DNA of 64,000 nt from Sipunculus nudus (taxonomy: Eukaryota; Annelida; Sipuncula; Golfingiida; Sipunculidae). Below the pieces are notes generated by a model. That model had not been told where the DNA came from. It did not search any database and was given only the letters and a program-made list of their open reading frames with translations. This document shows positions 34,725 to 47,130 of this stretch, piece after piece. The stretch lies in NCBI GenBank assembly GCA_026874595.1, contig CM049315.1, forward strand, positions 14,597,664-14,661,663. The letters are read 5' to 3'. Each line of letters starts with the position of its first letter. Position 1 is the first letter of the stretch. Made by a program: the position numbers and the translations under genes.

Positions 34725-36245
34725 GGTACAGACAAATTTCCTGGTCCTCCCATTTACTCACATATGTATTTTAGACGTACAACTGACGAACTAATTTAGG
34801 CACATAGTTCGACACCTACTTTGAATTGACAGTCAATGTAAAGTATGAAATATAATTAGTTGTACACTTTTTTGTTTCATAGAACTGAGAGAATTTAACG
34901 AAAATATCAATGATATCAGAAAATACTTACGACTAAATTAAACGTATTACGTTCGATTATTATGTACTACTAAATGTCTATATAACCGCATATTGAATGA
35001 GTGATCCCTATTGGGACAGGTTTTATAAAAATGTATTAATTGTTTCATTATGAGATTAATCAGCAATTGTTTCGTAACTGTCTTTGTTAAACTATAAAGG
35101 GTTATGATAACGAGAACCTGTTAACGTATTTCTAATTATGGGCCCTACGCCTGCCGATGCTTCAACTGAAAATGGGACATTAAAGCGATTTCCTTTTAAA
35201 TGTAATAATGTTTTCTTGTTTACATCAAATCACAATTACGATTACCCATTGTTAAACCTAATAAAATTAAATTTACGGGTCATCCGAACAGATTCCCTAA
35301 TCAATGACTTGTAAGTTTTGCATTATAATTAAACACATTCAACATCGGAAAGAGCCTGATAAACCCGCATTTGAACACAGAGGGAAGGTGATTAACTCTA
35401 AAGGAAAGCAGCGCTGGGCAGTAGCGGAGTTAAGAGTGGGCGCTCACTCCCCTGTCGTTCGACCTTAATTTCAGGAAAATGGAATAATATACGCCGATAT
35501 ATGCGTGTTCAGTCCCTCAACTTCTGCATGCGAGAGTTATGCAAGCCATGTGTTAGCACGCCCGGCGTACTTGTTTACCTGTGCCCGGGTACTGCACCGC
35601 CCCTTTTCTGAGATCCCGTATCCGCCTCTTCTTTAAAGCAGTTTGTAACATACGAATAGACACATGCCAGTAATCGAAAGTAGTGTGTATAGCCTGGTGT
35701 TAACATTACAAGATCTGCTATAGTCAAAGGGGTTGATACACAGAAAAGTCAGTGAATTTTTATTCTATCTGTGCATAATTGAGCATTTTTTTTTTTATCA
35801 GAAATGACCTTTGGTACTCTTAACCCCTGGATAGATCTAAGCCATATCAAGGATTCTAATCACAAATTGATTTTTTTGCTACATTTAAATTGTGTTTTAC
35901 GCTTCATCAACTTACCGGTCAGCTCCAGAACAAAGGGCGCCCTAATATTAATGAATAAACTTGACACTAGCTAGGCCGAAATAATGATATTGTGTCAACT
36001 AACAATGATAAAGAATCACTTACATAAAAACATATTGTTGTGAGCTAGATTGTTTTTCAAAATTAATGGGATGTTTCGTGGGTGTCAACTGAATCCGCAA
36101 CAAGTTTTCAGAAAGGGCCATTCTTCGATATGATGCAGTGTGTCATAAATAAGATTTGTATCTTTGTCCGATTTGCTTTTTATCTGCATATATACCGCAC
36201 TGAGTGCAAAGTGTGAGGGTGCGTTTGTGTGTGTGTGTTGTGTGT

Positions 36246-36276
<31 letters not shown>

Positions 36277-36702
36277 TAGGGAAAAAGACATAGAGAAAAA
36301 GAGAATGGTTGTATCGACCCACCTTGCTGGAATATGCTTTACATAATTTTTACACCAGCATCATAGCTCGAAATCGAAAGCTGTGGGCCGACAAGTAAAA
36401 ATAAAGACTAAACCGCCACTTAAAGGTTGTCATGAATGTGACAGGCAAAAATCCCGTATACTTTTATAAAGGTGAATCTTTCCCAGGTGGTTCCTTTTAG
36501 ACGTGTGTACATATACCGAGTCCGAGCTCATGAATTAAGATGCTGACACCAAACAAGCTGCGAAATTTATCAATTCAATATCCCTGATGGATTAAGGTTT
36601 CTTGCCACATACGAGACTTGCACCTGCTCGTTTTTCCAGAATGGTTGAAAATTTTCATAAACTAAATTACTTCTTAATAATTCTTAAAGTAGTTGTTATT
36701 TA
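34725..36702. other. Non-coding stretch
   Basis: AT-rich. It contains a GT, GA and GACA microsatellite at about 36220-36276. Nothing else is supported. Confidence 0.55.
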
Positions 36703-36744
<42 letters not shown>

Positions 36745-36772
36745 TATAATAATAATAATAATAATAATAATA

Positions 36773-36817
<45 letters not shown>

Positions 36818-36820
36818 ATA
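36703..36820. repeat. (AAT)n/(ATT)n giant hairpin
   Basis: About 65 bp of AAT repeats followed by about 50 bp of ATT repeats, forming an almost perfect inverted repeat. Confidence 0.95.
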
Positions 36821-36983
36821 AATTGATATTAATTGCTACTATGCATGGATATCTTTGAAATAAATTTGAACGAGAGGGATAAACTAAAATGATCGCAACA
36901 TATTCATATATTGTATGGTCGTTGTCTGTTAGCCTGTCTGTTCAGGCACAGAAACATGAGCAGAGAATTACACAGACCAGCAA

Positions 36984-37045
36984 ATGTCAGCTTAGTATCG
37001 TGCGCTAGTTCATCATGTCAGCTTAGTATCGTGCGCTAGTTCATC
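36984..37045. repeat. 31-bp perfect tandem duplication
   Basis: ATGTCAGCTTAGTATCGTGC...TTCATC occurs twice without a change (36984 and 37015). Confidence 0.95.
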
Positions 37046-37197
37046 ACGGATCACAATACCCCTTGCAATGCAATACTTATCGTGATACATTAGGTACAAT
37101 CATCAAACATCTTGACCTAATAAAAGCTATTTTATAAATTTTATTTAAACAAATATTTTCTATTTTTGAATATGATTCGGAAGTTTTCTGGTTTTTC

Positions 37198-37291
37198 GGG
37201 GGGGGGGGGGGGGGGGTTCTGGGTGTACCATGCTGAATGTTTTTCTTATTCTGTATTCCTATCTTTTTTTTTAAGTTCCCCCCCCCCCCCC
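37198..37291. repeat. G19 and C14 tracts 61 bp apart
   Basis: G-run at 37198-37216 and C-run at 37278-37291 on the same strand, able to pair as a GC hairpin. The overlapping proline- or glycine-rich frames are artefacts. Confidence 0.9.
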
Positions 37292-38291
37292 TTGAAAGCA
37301 TGGACAACTAACTATACTGAACTGACATATTGTGACTTTCATAATTACATTCGTCATCTTTATGACAATGTACTTTCCTTTGCAGGAAGACTTAACTTTT
37401 GCACTTATGTTGTCGCTCATTAACTGTATGTTCCATCAGCGGGTTTTACAGGCCCATCAGGTTGGCCATATTTACAGTTATATAAATCAATATAATACCT
37501 TTACTCCAGGAAGCTGCCCGAAAATGAAACATTCCAAATTATTTCATGAAACAACGGTTATTTCTGTTTGGCCAAATCCATCTTAATTACCATCATCTGG
37601 ATCGCCTTCAGTGTTACAATTGTACCATAGTCTGATGACTTCAAATAATTATGGTCAAGGCGATTTTCATGAAATCACTATTTCTAATCCCGTGTCGGTT
37701 TCATAGGTCATTCATTACATTTTGCGACAGAGAAACCAAATTGTAATTTGCAGAAATATTTTTATGGCCTCAGAAGTAAGACATCCAAGTGTTAAACTTC
37801 CTTTGAACACACATTCATTGACGTATTGTTTTCATATTTAAAATATATATTTTATAAATTTATTATAAAACGTCCATTGCAGAAAAGGAAATGTACATCA
37901 CGTTGGCTAGGTCATTTCAAAATACAGTCCAAAGCCAAAAAATATAAACAAACATAGACAAAGTATGTCTTTCACATCTGCACTAGAATTTCCCCCCTTC
38001 TCTGTATACCAAAACACATAGTACATTTTCTATAAATACTCACTTGTTTATTCAGGCTGTAAGGTGAGTTGAAAGTTGTTGATTATAAGTAAGCAAGTTC
38101 GAAAATTAAAGGTGATGAGTGAAGAAATTTCATTTAAAATAAAATTTCTGTTCAATCTGATAGTCCTCTCAGTAAAGACATACAGTTATTATTATTTTAT
38201 AATTAAAAATTAACAACAATTAAATAGTTGTCCGGCTATGTTTATCTTGTCATCCATTCACCCTAGACGTACAAAATGATGCAGACTAAAA

Positions 38292-38294
<3 letters not shown>
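37292..38294. other. Non-coding stretch
   Basis: No supported feature. Confidence 0.5.

Positions 38295-38369
<75 letters not shown>
38295..38369. repeat. (AT)n microsatellite
   Basis: About 75 bp of AT with one G interruption. Confidence 0.95.
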
Positions 38370-38372
<3 letters not shown>

Positions 38373-38664
38373 CTGCACGCAGATTCATTTTTATCAAGAG
38401 GTCAATTAAAAATGCAAAAGTGAACAAATACATATACTCATATTCAAATGTAGGTAAACAAATTAAAAAAAACAAGGGACTGTGAGCTACGACATGTACA
38501 TTTTCATTTTTTAACTCCGTAAACTGAATAACTTCACATCTATTATGTTACTTATTAATATTAACAGAATCATCACAATGAGCAAGAGCATATTTATGTT
38601 TGTCATTAATAAATAAATGGTAAAATGTGGTAAAATGGTTCAAATTTCAACAAAACAATTATGG

Positions 38665-38976
38665 TAAGGTTAAAGGTAGGTAAAGTCTGCTGGGCTTTTT
38701 TACACCCGAACCTAATGGCTCATCAGGCCGGAGCTTAATCCGGTTTCGGTAGCGTTAAGCGACTTAGGAGTTAAAATCTTCCTGGATGGGACGCTAGTCC
38801 ATCGTAGGTTACCTTCCCAGTAATTACTGGTACCATTTCAAATACTGCTGGGTGGACAGAGGCACACTTGGGACCTTGCCTAAGGGTCTTGGCACATAGG
38901 GGTCTGACAGGGATTCGAACTCACGACCTCTCGATCATGAGCCCCGCACCTTAACCATTATACCACTGCCCCCGCT
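38665..38976 (-). mobile_element. tRNA-derived SINE
   Basis: A 312-bp insertion flanked by the perfect 12-bp duplication AAACAATTATGG (38653-38664 and 38977-38988). On the minus strand the head reads GGGGGCAGTGGTATAATGG. It has an A box TGGTATAATGG (38965-38955) and a B box AGTTCGAATCC (38921-38911) at tRNA spacing. The body contains GATGGACTAGCGTCCCATCC, which resembles conserved central domains of some metazoan SINEs. The 3' end is a short CTTTACCTACC-type tail rather than poly(A), so its LINE partner would recognise that tail. The intact duplication suggests a fairly recent insertion. Confidence 0.9.
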
Positions 38977-38988
38977 AAACAATTATGG

Positions 38989-39545
38989 ATGCAGATTTAT
39001 TGCCATAGATTTTGGTCGTGACAAAATATAAAACATATTAAGACTATATATTAGGATACCGATCCAAAATGGGCGATATGTAGAGCTGTGAAGAGAAGGT
39101 GTTAACAGAAAATCGGCAGGTTGAATAATTACGTTTATGGTAGTATTCATAAATATACAAAAAAAAATATTTTTTAAAGCTTTTTACTTTAAGCTTAGTT
39201 GTATATTTTTAAGGAAATAAAATGTTCTCTGAAATTAATATATTCATATTTGACTCCCAAGTGAAATTAATTACTCAACCTTTAGTGTAAAAGGGCTCTT
39301 GAGGTATCCGGGTTATTGACGTTGTATGTTGCTTTATAATTTATATGTGCACAATGATATTTATGTAAACTACGGTTGGCACACCAGATGATGTGTTGTT
39401 GTAATTACAACATCAGATTCAGCAGATTCTACATTAACTTGAATGATCAGATTTAAAAGAAAATATGTATCATTTTAAAGAAGCATTCTCTAGTTGCATA
39501 AAAGATCAGCTGTACGCATCACGTGCGTGTTTTTTTTTTTCTTAT
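38989..39545. other. Non-coding; 3' flank of the minus-strand exon
   Basis: AT-rich with no repeat identified. If 39546-39737 is a last exon, this is its 3' UTR and beyond. Confidence 0.5.
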
Positions 39546-39737
39546 TTAGTTCAAGTCCTCTAGTAAACCTGTATCTGAAATATTAGTCATGCCAGTGCAA
39601 CCTGAACGCTTTTTTTCATAACCTGGTGTGGAAACAGAATAATTGGCTTCGGTTGATATGTCTTCATTTTCATCGGCTGTTTCGTCGGTTTCAGGTACGT
39701 TTGTATGATCCATAACGCAGCTGATCCCGAGGTGCTG
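39546..39737 (-). CDS. Candidate terminal exon with acidic Ser/Thr-rich C-terminus
   Basis: On the minus strand, after the acceptor TTGTTTACACACACAG|, 63 codons read through to TAA at 39546-39548. They include QHLGISCVMDHTNVPETDET, then DENEDISTEANYSVSTPGYE, a KKRSG, and the end ISDTGLLEDLN. The composition (Asp/Glu/Thr/Ser-rich, no repeats, balanced codons) is that of a real protein tail. The phase is 0 if the first CAG after the acceptor is used. Continuation of the frame upstream through the pyrimidine tract is probably incidental. The family is unrecognised and no upstream exon was assigned. Confidence 0.5.
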   Translation of the reverse strand, partial: QHLGISCVMDHTNVPETDETADENEDISTEANYSVSTPGYEKKRSGCTGMTNISDTGLLEDLN

Positions 39738-42439
39738 CTGTGTGTGTAAACAACAGATTACTAGCGTCCGACGCACAGACATACCACAACCGTGCAATAT
39801 TTGGCCAGTTGAGCACCTTGGCCTAAAGAGGTTGGGTAAAGGGATTATTCCTTAGATCTTAATATATCAGTAAATCTTTACCCAATCTGATTTATATTCT
39901 TTAATCATGTCTTTTTAAATTTTAATCAATTTATTTTTTTAAAATAACTTGCGGTATACCCATTATTTTGAAATCCGACATATCACAACTGAAATTTAGC
40001 ATGTATGTAAAATGGCAGTTTCATAAGCGGTTTCGAGAACCTGGAAGAAAGAGGGCGAGGTTTGCTAAAGGGCGAGTTGATGGGACACTAAGGTATGAGT
40101 CTCCGAGGACTGTGTCCAGACGAGAATAAGTCTAGGCAGAGTTTTTGGTGGCAAGTGGATGTGTAGCGGCAGAGTTTAGAGCGGAAAAACGCTTTCTTTA
40201 GACCACGCCCGAATACTCAACTTATAATGCATTTTTAGCAAAGAAATGATATTCAAAATACAAAGGAATTTTAAGCTGACAACAAAGCAAAATGTAGAAG
40301 CTATAATGGAAACTTCAAACAACATATTTACCTTTAATATAACTAAACTGGTAAAAGCTGGTATGTTTGAGCTCTTAGTCAGTTCGAATTTGATTCAGCA
40401 TGCCTTATATCCCAATATCGATATAAACACCATTAAATTTGGATAAATTAGTCATGTTTTGTTACCAAAAAACATGTTAACTAACTTTTTTTCTAAATAG
40501 ATAGGCCCTGGGGAATACACATACCAAATTTGGTGCATGTATCACCAACGGAAAAAGTCTGCACTTATCTGCCGGACTCTTATTTGAAACCTTTATGATG
40601 GGCTAACCAAGGCTCCGATCGGTAAGTCATTATTTGTACATGTTCTGAGGTTTTTGCTACTCTAACTCACAGTGTCAATTAAAACAGCATCAAGTGGGTT
40701 TTTTTTTTACCTTGAGAACAATAAAGACATACAAGAGTAGCGCAGTAACCCAGCTCCACAAGAACAAAAATGAGGATCTCGACCGTAACCCATTAACGTC
40801 TATTGTTATTAATGTTATGTTTTTTATATCTGGCAAATTCTCACACTCTTTAAATTTACATGATATGTACTGTTTTGCTGAGTGCTTCATGTATGTAAAG
40901 AAGATTTTAAAAGTTACTGCAGATAGGGGTTGTTTTATGTTAATCAGTCTTTAGAACTGAATATATATATAATGGTATTATAATCACTCATACTTATAAT
41001 TATGCGAATTTAAAAAAAAAATCATTATATTTCTGGTTTCACTATAAAATTGACCTTTCTGGGCCGATATACTGGTATCTTTCCATATGTATGTAAACCT
41101 TATTGATAGCATTGTTGCTGGTTATTTTGAACATATCTGTCGTGTGCCTTAATTGTGTGCGACTGTAAGGAATTGCATGACATTAATCTATTGCGCACTG
41201 GTACTTTAGGGGAACAAATAGGGCGTCAAATTGGCTTTTTGTGTATGTTTCATTTTGAAATTTAAACATTTTCTACACTGTGCGCCCCTCCACTGTCAAA
41301 ACTGTTCCGTAGCATAATGGCAGCGTGAAAATACTGCCACTGGTATATGACAGTATTTAATGACCCGCCTCTGGTAAAGTTGATAACCCTTGTAACTCAT
41401 ATCCGTGCCTGTATTTCTTTTTTCCATATTAGAAGCTTTTTTTCCTTTTTAAAGTATTTTCATTTTAAACGTTGTTATTGTTGTGTCCAGCCAGACGCAT
41501 TTATGTAACCAGTGATGGGTGAGATATGTTGATTTAGCATGTAGCGAGAACAAGTCTGGCCAAATGAAATGTATGTTGTGATACCCATTTGCTAAATCAC
41601 TTGTATTTGGCTAAGTAAATGACCATTCATCGTCACTGGGTTTCAATCTATGACTACTGGTCACACGTCAAATAGTAAATATGATTGAAGCATGATGAAA
41701 CAAAATGATTTGTCCAATGTGTTAACTTACCGTATACGGCAATTTAAAGCAGTTCATCATACGGAGCTCGTTCGGTTTGAATAATCTAATAGCCTCATCA
41801 GGCTTGATGGAGATTAGATGCACATAAATGATCTACACTGAAACAACTTAATGCAAATACTTCCAATACTTTTTGCTAGAATTAACCAATTCTTGAATTT
41901 TGCAATGAACGTTTCATTCAAGCTTTTGAGATGGAAAAAAGAAATACTCTCAATTATCTGGAACTGTAACTCAAACATTAAATTTTACAAATTATAATGT
42001 GATAAACGGACGTATTACATTATCTTACCCATCTTATCTTTTCCTTTTTTGTAAGCAGTTTTGTAACAAAGCCTTGTTTTCTTGTAATTAATGAATGTTT
42101 ATATTCTTCATATTCGGTACATAAAAATGCGGTCATGGAGAATCGGGCACTAATTTATATTCACAATACTTTATAATATTTAATAAGGCAATTTAATTGC
42201 ATGTTAATTGTACCCGTTATTGGAATAACAAATGGATTATAATCATTTCCAATATGACATGATTGTCGGAAGAAATACTGATTTATGATATTATAAGCTA
42301 TTTTCTTCGAACTACTAGACCCATTGGAGTCACATGTTCTTACGCTCTTTACACAGCGCTTTAACTATAGGCCAACTCCCTGTATCGTAAGCGCTGTTTG
42401 TTATGACCTCTTATCCTGAATTGCTACACCAGAGGGGAG
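39738..42439. other. Non-coding stretch
   Basis: No firm feature. A minus-strand hydrophobic stretch VTALLLYVFIVLK followed by AAG|GTAAAA (about 40700-40760) looks like a membrane segment before a donor, but it is too short to support. Confidence 0.45.
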
Positions 42440-43096
42440 CACTGTATTTTCGTACAATCAGATGAGACCTTGTGCTGGAAGACACGGCCAAGTGAGAAAT
42501 ACACGGAGCCAATCATGTTCATTTCGTTTTGAGTGACAGCTCATCGCCCCGGTAACCGTCTAAACAGGCCACAGGCTCATAGAGAATTGCCCCAGACGTG
42601 GTTTGCTCAGGGCCTTGGGCACATAAGATGCCCGGCCGGTGAGTAGTACTTCAAACGAAACGTAACAACAAAGGCTGCGTGCACACCTCGCTGGCTGGTT
42701 TCAGTTCTGCAGACCACAGATACATGGCTACGCTAACACAGTCATAATGTCATAATCGAATCAGTCGATGATGCGAGAATACAGAGGGAGCAATTAAAAT
42801 TCGACAGTTACCTCTCATCAAGCGGCGCTTAAAGCGCAGCTATGGGCGGAGCCAGGATGCCTGTCGAGTGTTTGTTTATTGGCATCTGGTTGGCTGCTTG
42901 TTACATCATACGCACGATTGTTTCAGCGGACAACGAACCGCCATCTGGTGTCTAGATATATCATAAACGGTCAAAGCTGGCAGCGTGAAAATTAGTTGCT
43001 TCTTTAGAAGCGCAAGATTTCCGCTGCCTCGGGGGCGTACATGTTCCTAGCTTTGTAGCCGTTCAAACGTAAGTATCACTCCAAAATGCAGAACAC
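42440..43096 (+). promoter_or_regulatory. GC-rich promoter-like patch with first-exon donors
   Basis: GC content rises over about 600 bp compared with the flanks. It contains a GC box GGGCGGAGCC (42844-42853), a forkhead-like TGTTTGTTTA (42869-42878), an inverted CCAAT box and the inverted repeat GCGCTTAAAGCGC near 42826. It ends in two consensus donors 28 bp apart, AAAC|GTAAGTAT at 43069 and ACAC|GTAAGTAT at 43097. Between them lies ATGCAGAACAC (43086-43096). Together this looks like a plus-strand promoter and first exon with alternative donors. No downstream exon could be tied to it. Confidence 0.35.
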
Positions 43097-44703
43097 GTAA
43101 GTATAATATTGGCCATGAATTAGTAATCAATATCTATGTTCGAAAGCGGAAGTCATTACAGAACATCAACATCACAGCTCAGGTTTTAGAAAGAACTACC
43201 AAACTGGGGTGAAATCGGAACTACTATTTGTCTTTCTAAGGGGAATGTATGGGGTATAAAAATGTCATTTATGAGACCTCACAATAGAGGGATTCCTATA
43301 TACCATGAATTTACACAAATCAATTGCTTCATTTCTGCTGGGCTTATGAAATTTAATACAGTTGTAGCAGTAATTTTACACATATTAAATCATATTAAAT
43401 CATATTAAATCGGTAAAAAAATCATGAAAAATCGGAAATAGAAAAAAGAGCCTGGAGGACACCTTAGGTTTCTTCTAATCATTAAACTGATAAAAACCGA
43501 TTAGATAACCTTATGATAACAAAAATCAGATATATTTGATCTTCAAAGTGAGCAGGATACGAGTGGCTCCGTCAGGTAAATATATTTACAAAGAAAGCGT
43601 CGGAAGTTTTGTATTTATGTGTAATTCTCACGTTTGATGTCAATCATAAATACATTAGAATCTCTACCTGTGTTTGATCAGCAAAGTGGAAACTCAAAAT
43701 ATTCACCTGCCAAGAAACACCAGTAAAACTAGATACTTATATACATAACTGACTTTTTCACCTCGTTGTCATTAATCATCAAAGGTTTTCCTCGAGTCGA
43801 ACAAATGTGCTTTATGTGATAGGCTGCATACATGCAGAGTTTAAAGGTTACTTGTTGCAAAATGCTATTTGGAAAGCTCTGGTTTATTTGACTTGCTGCC
43901 AGGTGTCCTTGTTGAATATGTTTTGACGGGCCCCCACATTCTTTAAACAAGTGTAACTGTAACCAAAACAGTCTGTGTGCGGTTGGAATGAATGGTGTTT
44001 TCTTGCAAATTCATATGAAAGGTTCAAGTGATTATCTTTAGTTGACAGACTTCAGATATCGGATAAAGCCCCTTTACCAACGAGTATTTGGTTAAGGCTC
44101 AGATTTTGCACAATGAAAGACAGACTGAAGATGACTGAAGTATTGCATTTAATTCCCTCAAATTTGACAACAAATGGTTTTCACCTAAATTTATTATTTG
44201 GTGTTGACTACGTTCTATTCTGTCACATTTTTCTTCTGACACTGCATTATATGTCAACAAGTGACTGGTCAAACCATGTATGTTACTATATGATGTAATT
44301 ACTCTCTTTTACGTTATCAATATTATACAGGAAAAGACTTTCATTTTCATTGATTTTTTTCTAAACATTTTTTAACTTTTAAACATAGTTACGAGCGAGA
44401 AAAAAAACCTGCGGCTCCGGGTCCTTGACCTTCGAACTTGCGCCATGGGGTTTATAAGGGACTGATTGGTCTCTAAATTTGTTTTAAGCTCACTATATTT
44501 TCTTTCGCTTTAAAACGAAAGGATACCACAGTAGATTTACGAGTAGAAATTGCCTTAAATACAGTCTTAAAGCTTAAAACCTCATGACGCCTGAGGTATT
44601 TTAGTGTTATGGTTGAAAAACGGTTGTCAGCGAGTATTTTATGCTTTCATTTACTGTGTGATAAAGCCTCCGGGTTGTATGTTAATGATCTATAAATGTC
44701 AAG
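43097..44703. other. Non-coding; possibly first intron
   Basis: Contains CATATTAAAT three times in tandem near 43380-43410. No exon is supported. Confidence 0.45.
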
Positions 44704-45033
44704 ATGGGCAGTAAGTTAACAAAAAATGCACTGCTATATATCAAAGCCACCGAGGGTCCGAGTAATTTGGTGCTGAGCGCTAAGTTAAAGGGGTCGCGGG
44801 ATATATATATAGGAGGCCTTTCGAGGAAGGTAAATTACACAATTTTCAACGAGAGTAGCAATAGATTATCCCATGCAATATGCCTGCTGCCTTATAAACA
44901 TTACGAGGCAATTATCACCCATTACACGTCCTGTAAGGTGGGGCCTTCACTTAAAGTCCCAGTCATTTCCAATAAAAAGGCCGCCGTATATTTGAATTCC
45001 GAACGGGTCTTTGGACAGATAATTCCCTATTGA
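44704..45033 (+). CDS. Hypothetical 109-codon ORF
   Basis: Starts MGSKLTKNALLYIKATEGPS with a G at position 2 and T at position 6, compatible with N-myristoylation. A reasonable start context (AAGATGG) precedes it and it ends FGQIIPY. No domain is recognised. Its local GC is slightly above the flanks. It lies 1.6 kb downstream of the promoter-like patch on the same strand. A chance ORF is at least as likely. Confidence 0.2.
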   Translation: MGSKLTKNALLYIKATEGPSNLVLSAKLKGSRDIYIGGLSRKVNYTIFNESSNRLSHAICLLPYKHYEAIITHYTSCKVGPSLKVPVISNKKAAVYLNSERVFGQIIPY

Positions 45034-45709
45034 GGGGGTATGCCGTGTTCTTATGTTATATATGAGCTTTGGATCGCAAGAGGCTTTATATTGCCGCGGG
45101 ATGTGCAGCAGTGTTAACTTCACCAGGCGGAATTAACCATAACAGCTGCGAAGTAAGCAATAACAACTACTTCAAGCGCTCTGGGTAGCACGTAAATACT
45201 TATGAAACCCGCATATATCTCATGCTAAACCTTTACAAGCTCTAACAGATTACGCACTTAAACAGAATATAGTGCCTTTACCGTCGTTCCACCGTATCAC
45301 GTGGTATTTAGCAATACTAGAACTAACGGCCTGGTCAAATAGCTTTTTGCGTGTCACTAATTTCTGTAGGAGATGGTGCCATCCAACTGGTTATGTTCAT
45401 GGCCCCACACGGTAAACAGTAAGAGCACTTAAGGCTGTCGTCGACAGGCCAGCTACCTTTACAGCTAATTGAAAGCGGGATATACTGGGGCTCTGAAAGA
45501 GAAGACGGAATGGTAAAATCACTGACAGATCAGGCCTTCTGGTTTTATATTTTGTCTCATACTCTATAAACTTTGTGCTTTCTTATACGCTCGTCTATTA
45601 CGAGACGTATTTTGGTAAACCCTCGGTTCGTCCGTTCATTAACTAAGTTAATGAGGAATCAGATGCATTTTGATGAACTCAACAGAAATATTAATCAATA
45701 TAATATCTC
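45034..45709. other. Non-coding stretch
   Basis: No supported feature. Confidence 0.5.
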
Positions 45710-45870
45710 GCCTAAATTCAATTTCCAACAAAGTCTCCGCATATTTTTAATGAGATCAGTGGTCACCAGACTTTGGTGGCACCAGAGTGACTTAAATCTT
45801 TTTGATTACGTGAATTGGCCAATAGCATTTCTCACCTGAATTACATTCTCAGCAAAATTCGCGCATATTT
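45710..45870. repeat. Second locus of the 9.7-11.2-kb dispersed repeat
   Basis: Shares CGCATATTTTTAATGAGATC...GTGGTCACC and TCTCACCTGAATTACATTCTC with the copies near 10650-10890. The overlapping 88-codon frame is repeat-derived. Confidence 0.7.
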
Positions 45871-46577
45871 AACGACGTGTTTATAGTACATATGTTTCGA
45901 GGTTCGAACTCGACGGAGAACATAACTGTACAGGAAATATCAATTCTGCTATAAATAGTAATTTATCACTATCACTATTACCTTTCTTGTCAGTATATTT
46001 CACCCGCAAACCTAGTGGCCGTCGTTGTTGGCAGGTGGCGCAAATGAGATGGGAAAGGTTTAACTGCATGTGAGAAATTATAAAATACGGGTTGTTTAAA
46101 AACAGGGTCTTGTCATGATGTTCCGACACCCGACACAAACGAAGAATCATATCATGGACAATGTCCACATAACCTGCTAAAGGCATAAAATACGACTCAC
46201 AATCTTGTTATTTAAAAAAAAACGATTATTATGTATTGACATAATTATTAACATTATGCCCGAGCTTTAGGTCGCTTTATCGCGATAATGTAGTGTTACA
46301 GGTGCTCTTTTTATTATGTGACACCGGCGTAGCTCCTGTTGTGGCGCTCGTGTCTGGCCGCGTGTTACATTTTATGTTTAATCCGTACTGGTTGAACTCT
46401 CGTTGTCATGTGAGCCTTGGGTTTTCACGCCTGGTCGTGGGTCACGTGATGAGCCTGGTGTGTAGAGATACACGGCGCTGTTTTTTCTAGAGAATTCCTG
46501 AAGCGCGTGTTTACTGTGATTGCAAGATCTTATAGACTGTTCGAGAAGTGGAAAATTCCCGGCTTGAGGTGTGAAGG

Positions 46578-46585
46578 TATATAAA
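46578..46585 (+). promoter_or_regulatory. LTR TATA box
   Basis: TATATAAA, with AGAGGGCAGACAGCAGAGCA about 30 bp downstream as the likely start of transcription. The 3' LTR has the same box at 52720-52727. Confidence 0.7.
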
Positions 46586-46943
46586 GGGACTTCGTTTTAG
46601 AAGAGGGCAGACAGCAGAGCAGATTCCAGCGGACGTAGAAGCGTGTGTCAGAGTCTAAGACCTTATCCGATGAATGCGGCAATTACACATTTTCAAAGAC
46701 TTTCTCCTGGATTTTATGCATTTGGACTTCAGTTTACTTTCTGGATGTTACAAGAGCTTTACACTGGACTGTCATTCTCCAAGAGTTTACATTTAAGGGA
46801 CTTCTCGTTGTGATGGTGTTGGTATCCAGGTACTGTGCACATACATTATTTTTCTCTGTGATTGTATTGACTTGTTGCTATACCGCTGTTTTAATGTATA
46901 ATTGTATTGATTTGGTGTATTGTATTGTTAGGGTTGTTTTAAG

Positions 46944-46949
46944 AATAAA
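46944..46949 (+). terminator. LTR polyadenylation signal
   Basis: AATAAA about 360 bp downstream of the TATA box. In the 3' LTR the equivalent site reads AATAAT, another sign of decay. Confidence 0.55.
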
Positions 46950-47112
46950 TTATAGTTATTTGTTAACAAAAATCCGCTGACTTTTTTATTTATTCCCCTA
47001 GGCATTTCCCGCTGCCTAGTGTTGCAGAATCTGATTTTTTTTATCTCTATTACAGAATTTATATTCGTCACGCATACGTGATCTGTTTATATAAGGTTCC
47101 GTAACATAAAAT

Positions 47113-47130
47113 TGGGGGCTCGTCCGGGAT
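47113..47130 (+). promoter_or_regulatory. Primer-binding site (tRNA-Pro)
   Basis: TGGGGGCTCGTCCGGGAT, six bases after the LTR, complementary to the tRNA-Pro 3' end. It is identical to the two sites in the TRIM array at 29.1-29.4 kb. Confidence 0.9.

Larger units (their letters stand above)
46294..47106 (+). repeat. Gmr1-like 5' LTR
   Basis: 813 bp, TGTTACAGGTGC...GGTTCCGTAACA. Perfect 6-bp inverted ends. Confidence 0.95.

Noticed and set aside
38911-38976. A functional tRNA gene on the minus strand
   Set aside because: It is the head of a SINE with a target-site duplication at both ends.
40700-40890. Minus-strand hydrophobic peptide before a GTAAAA donor
   Set aside because: Short, with no acceptor that leaves a clean frame and no partner exon.
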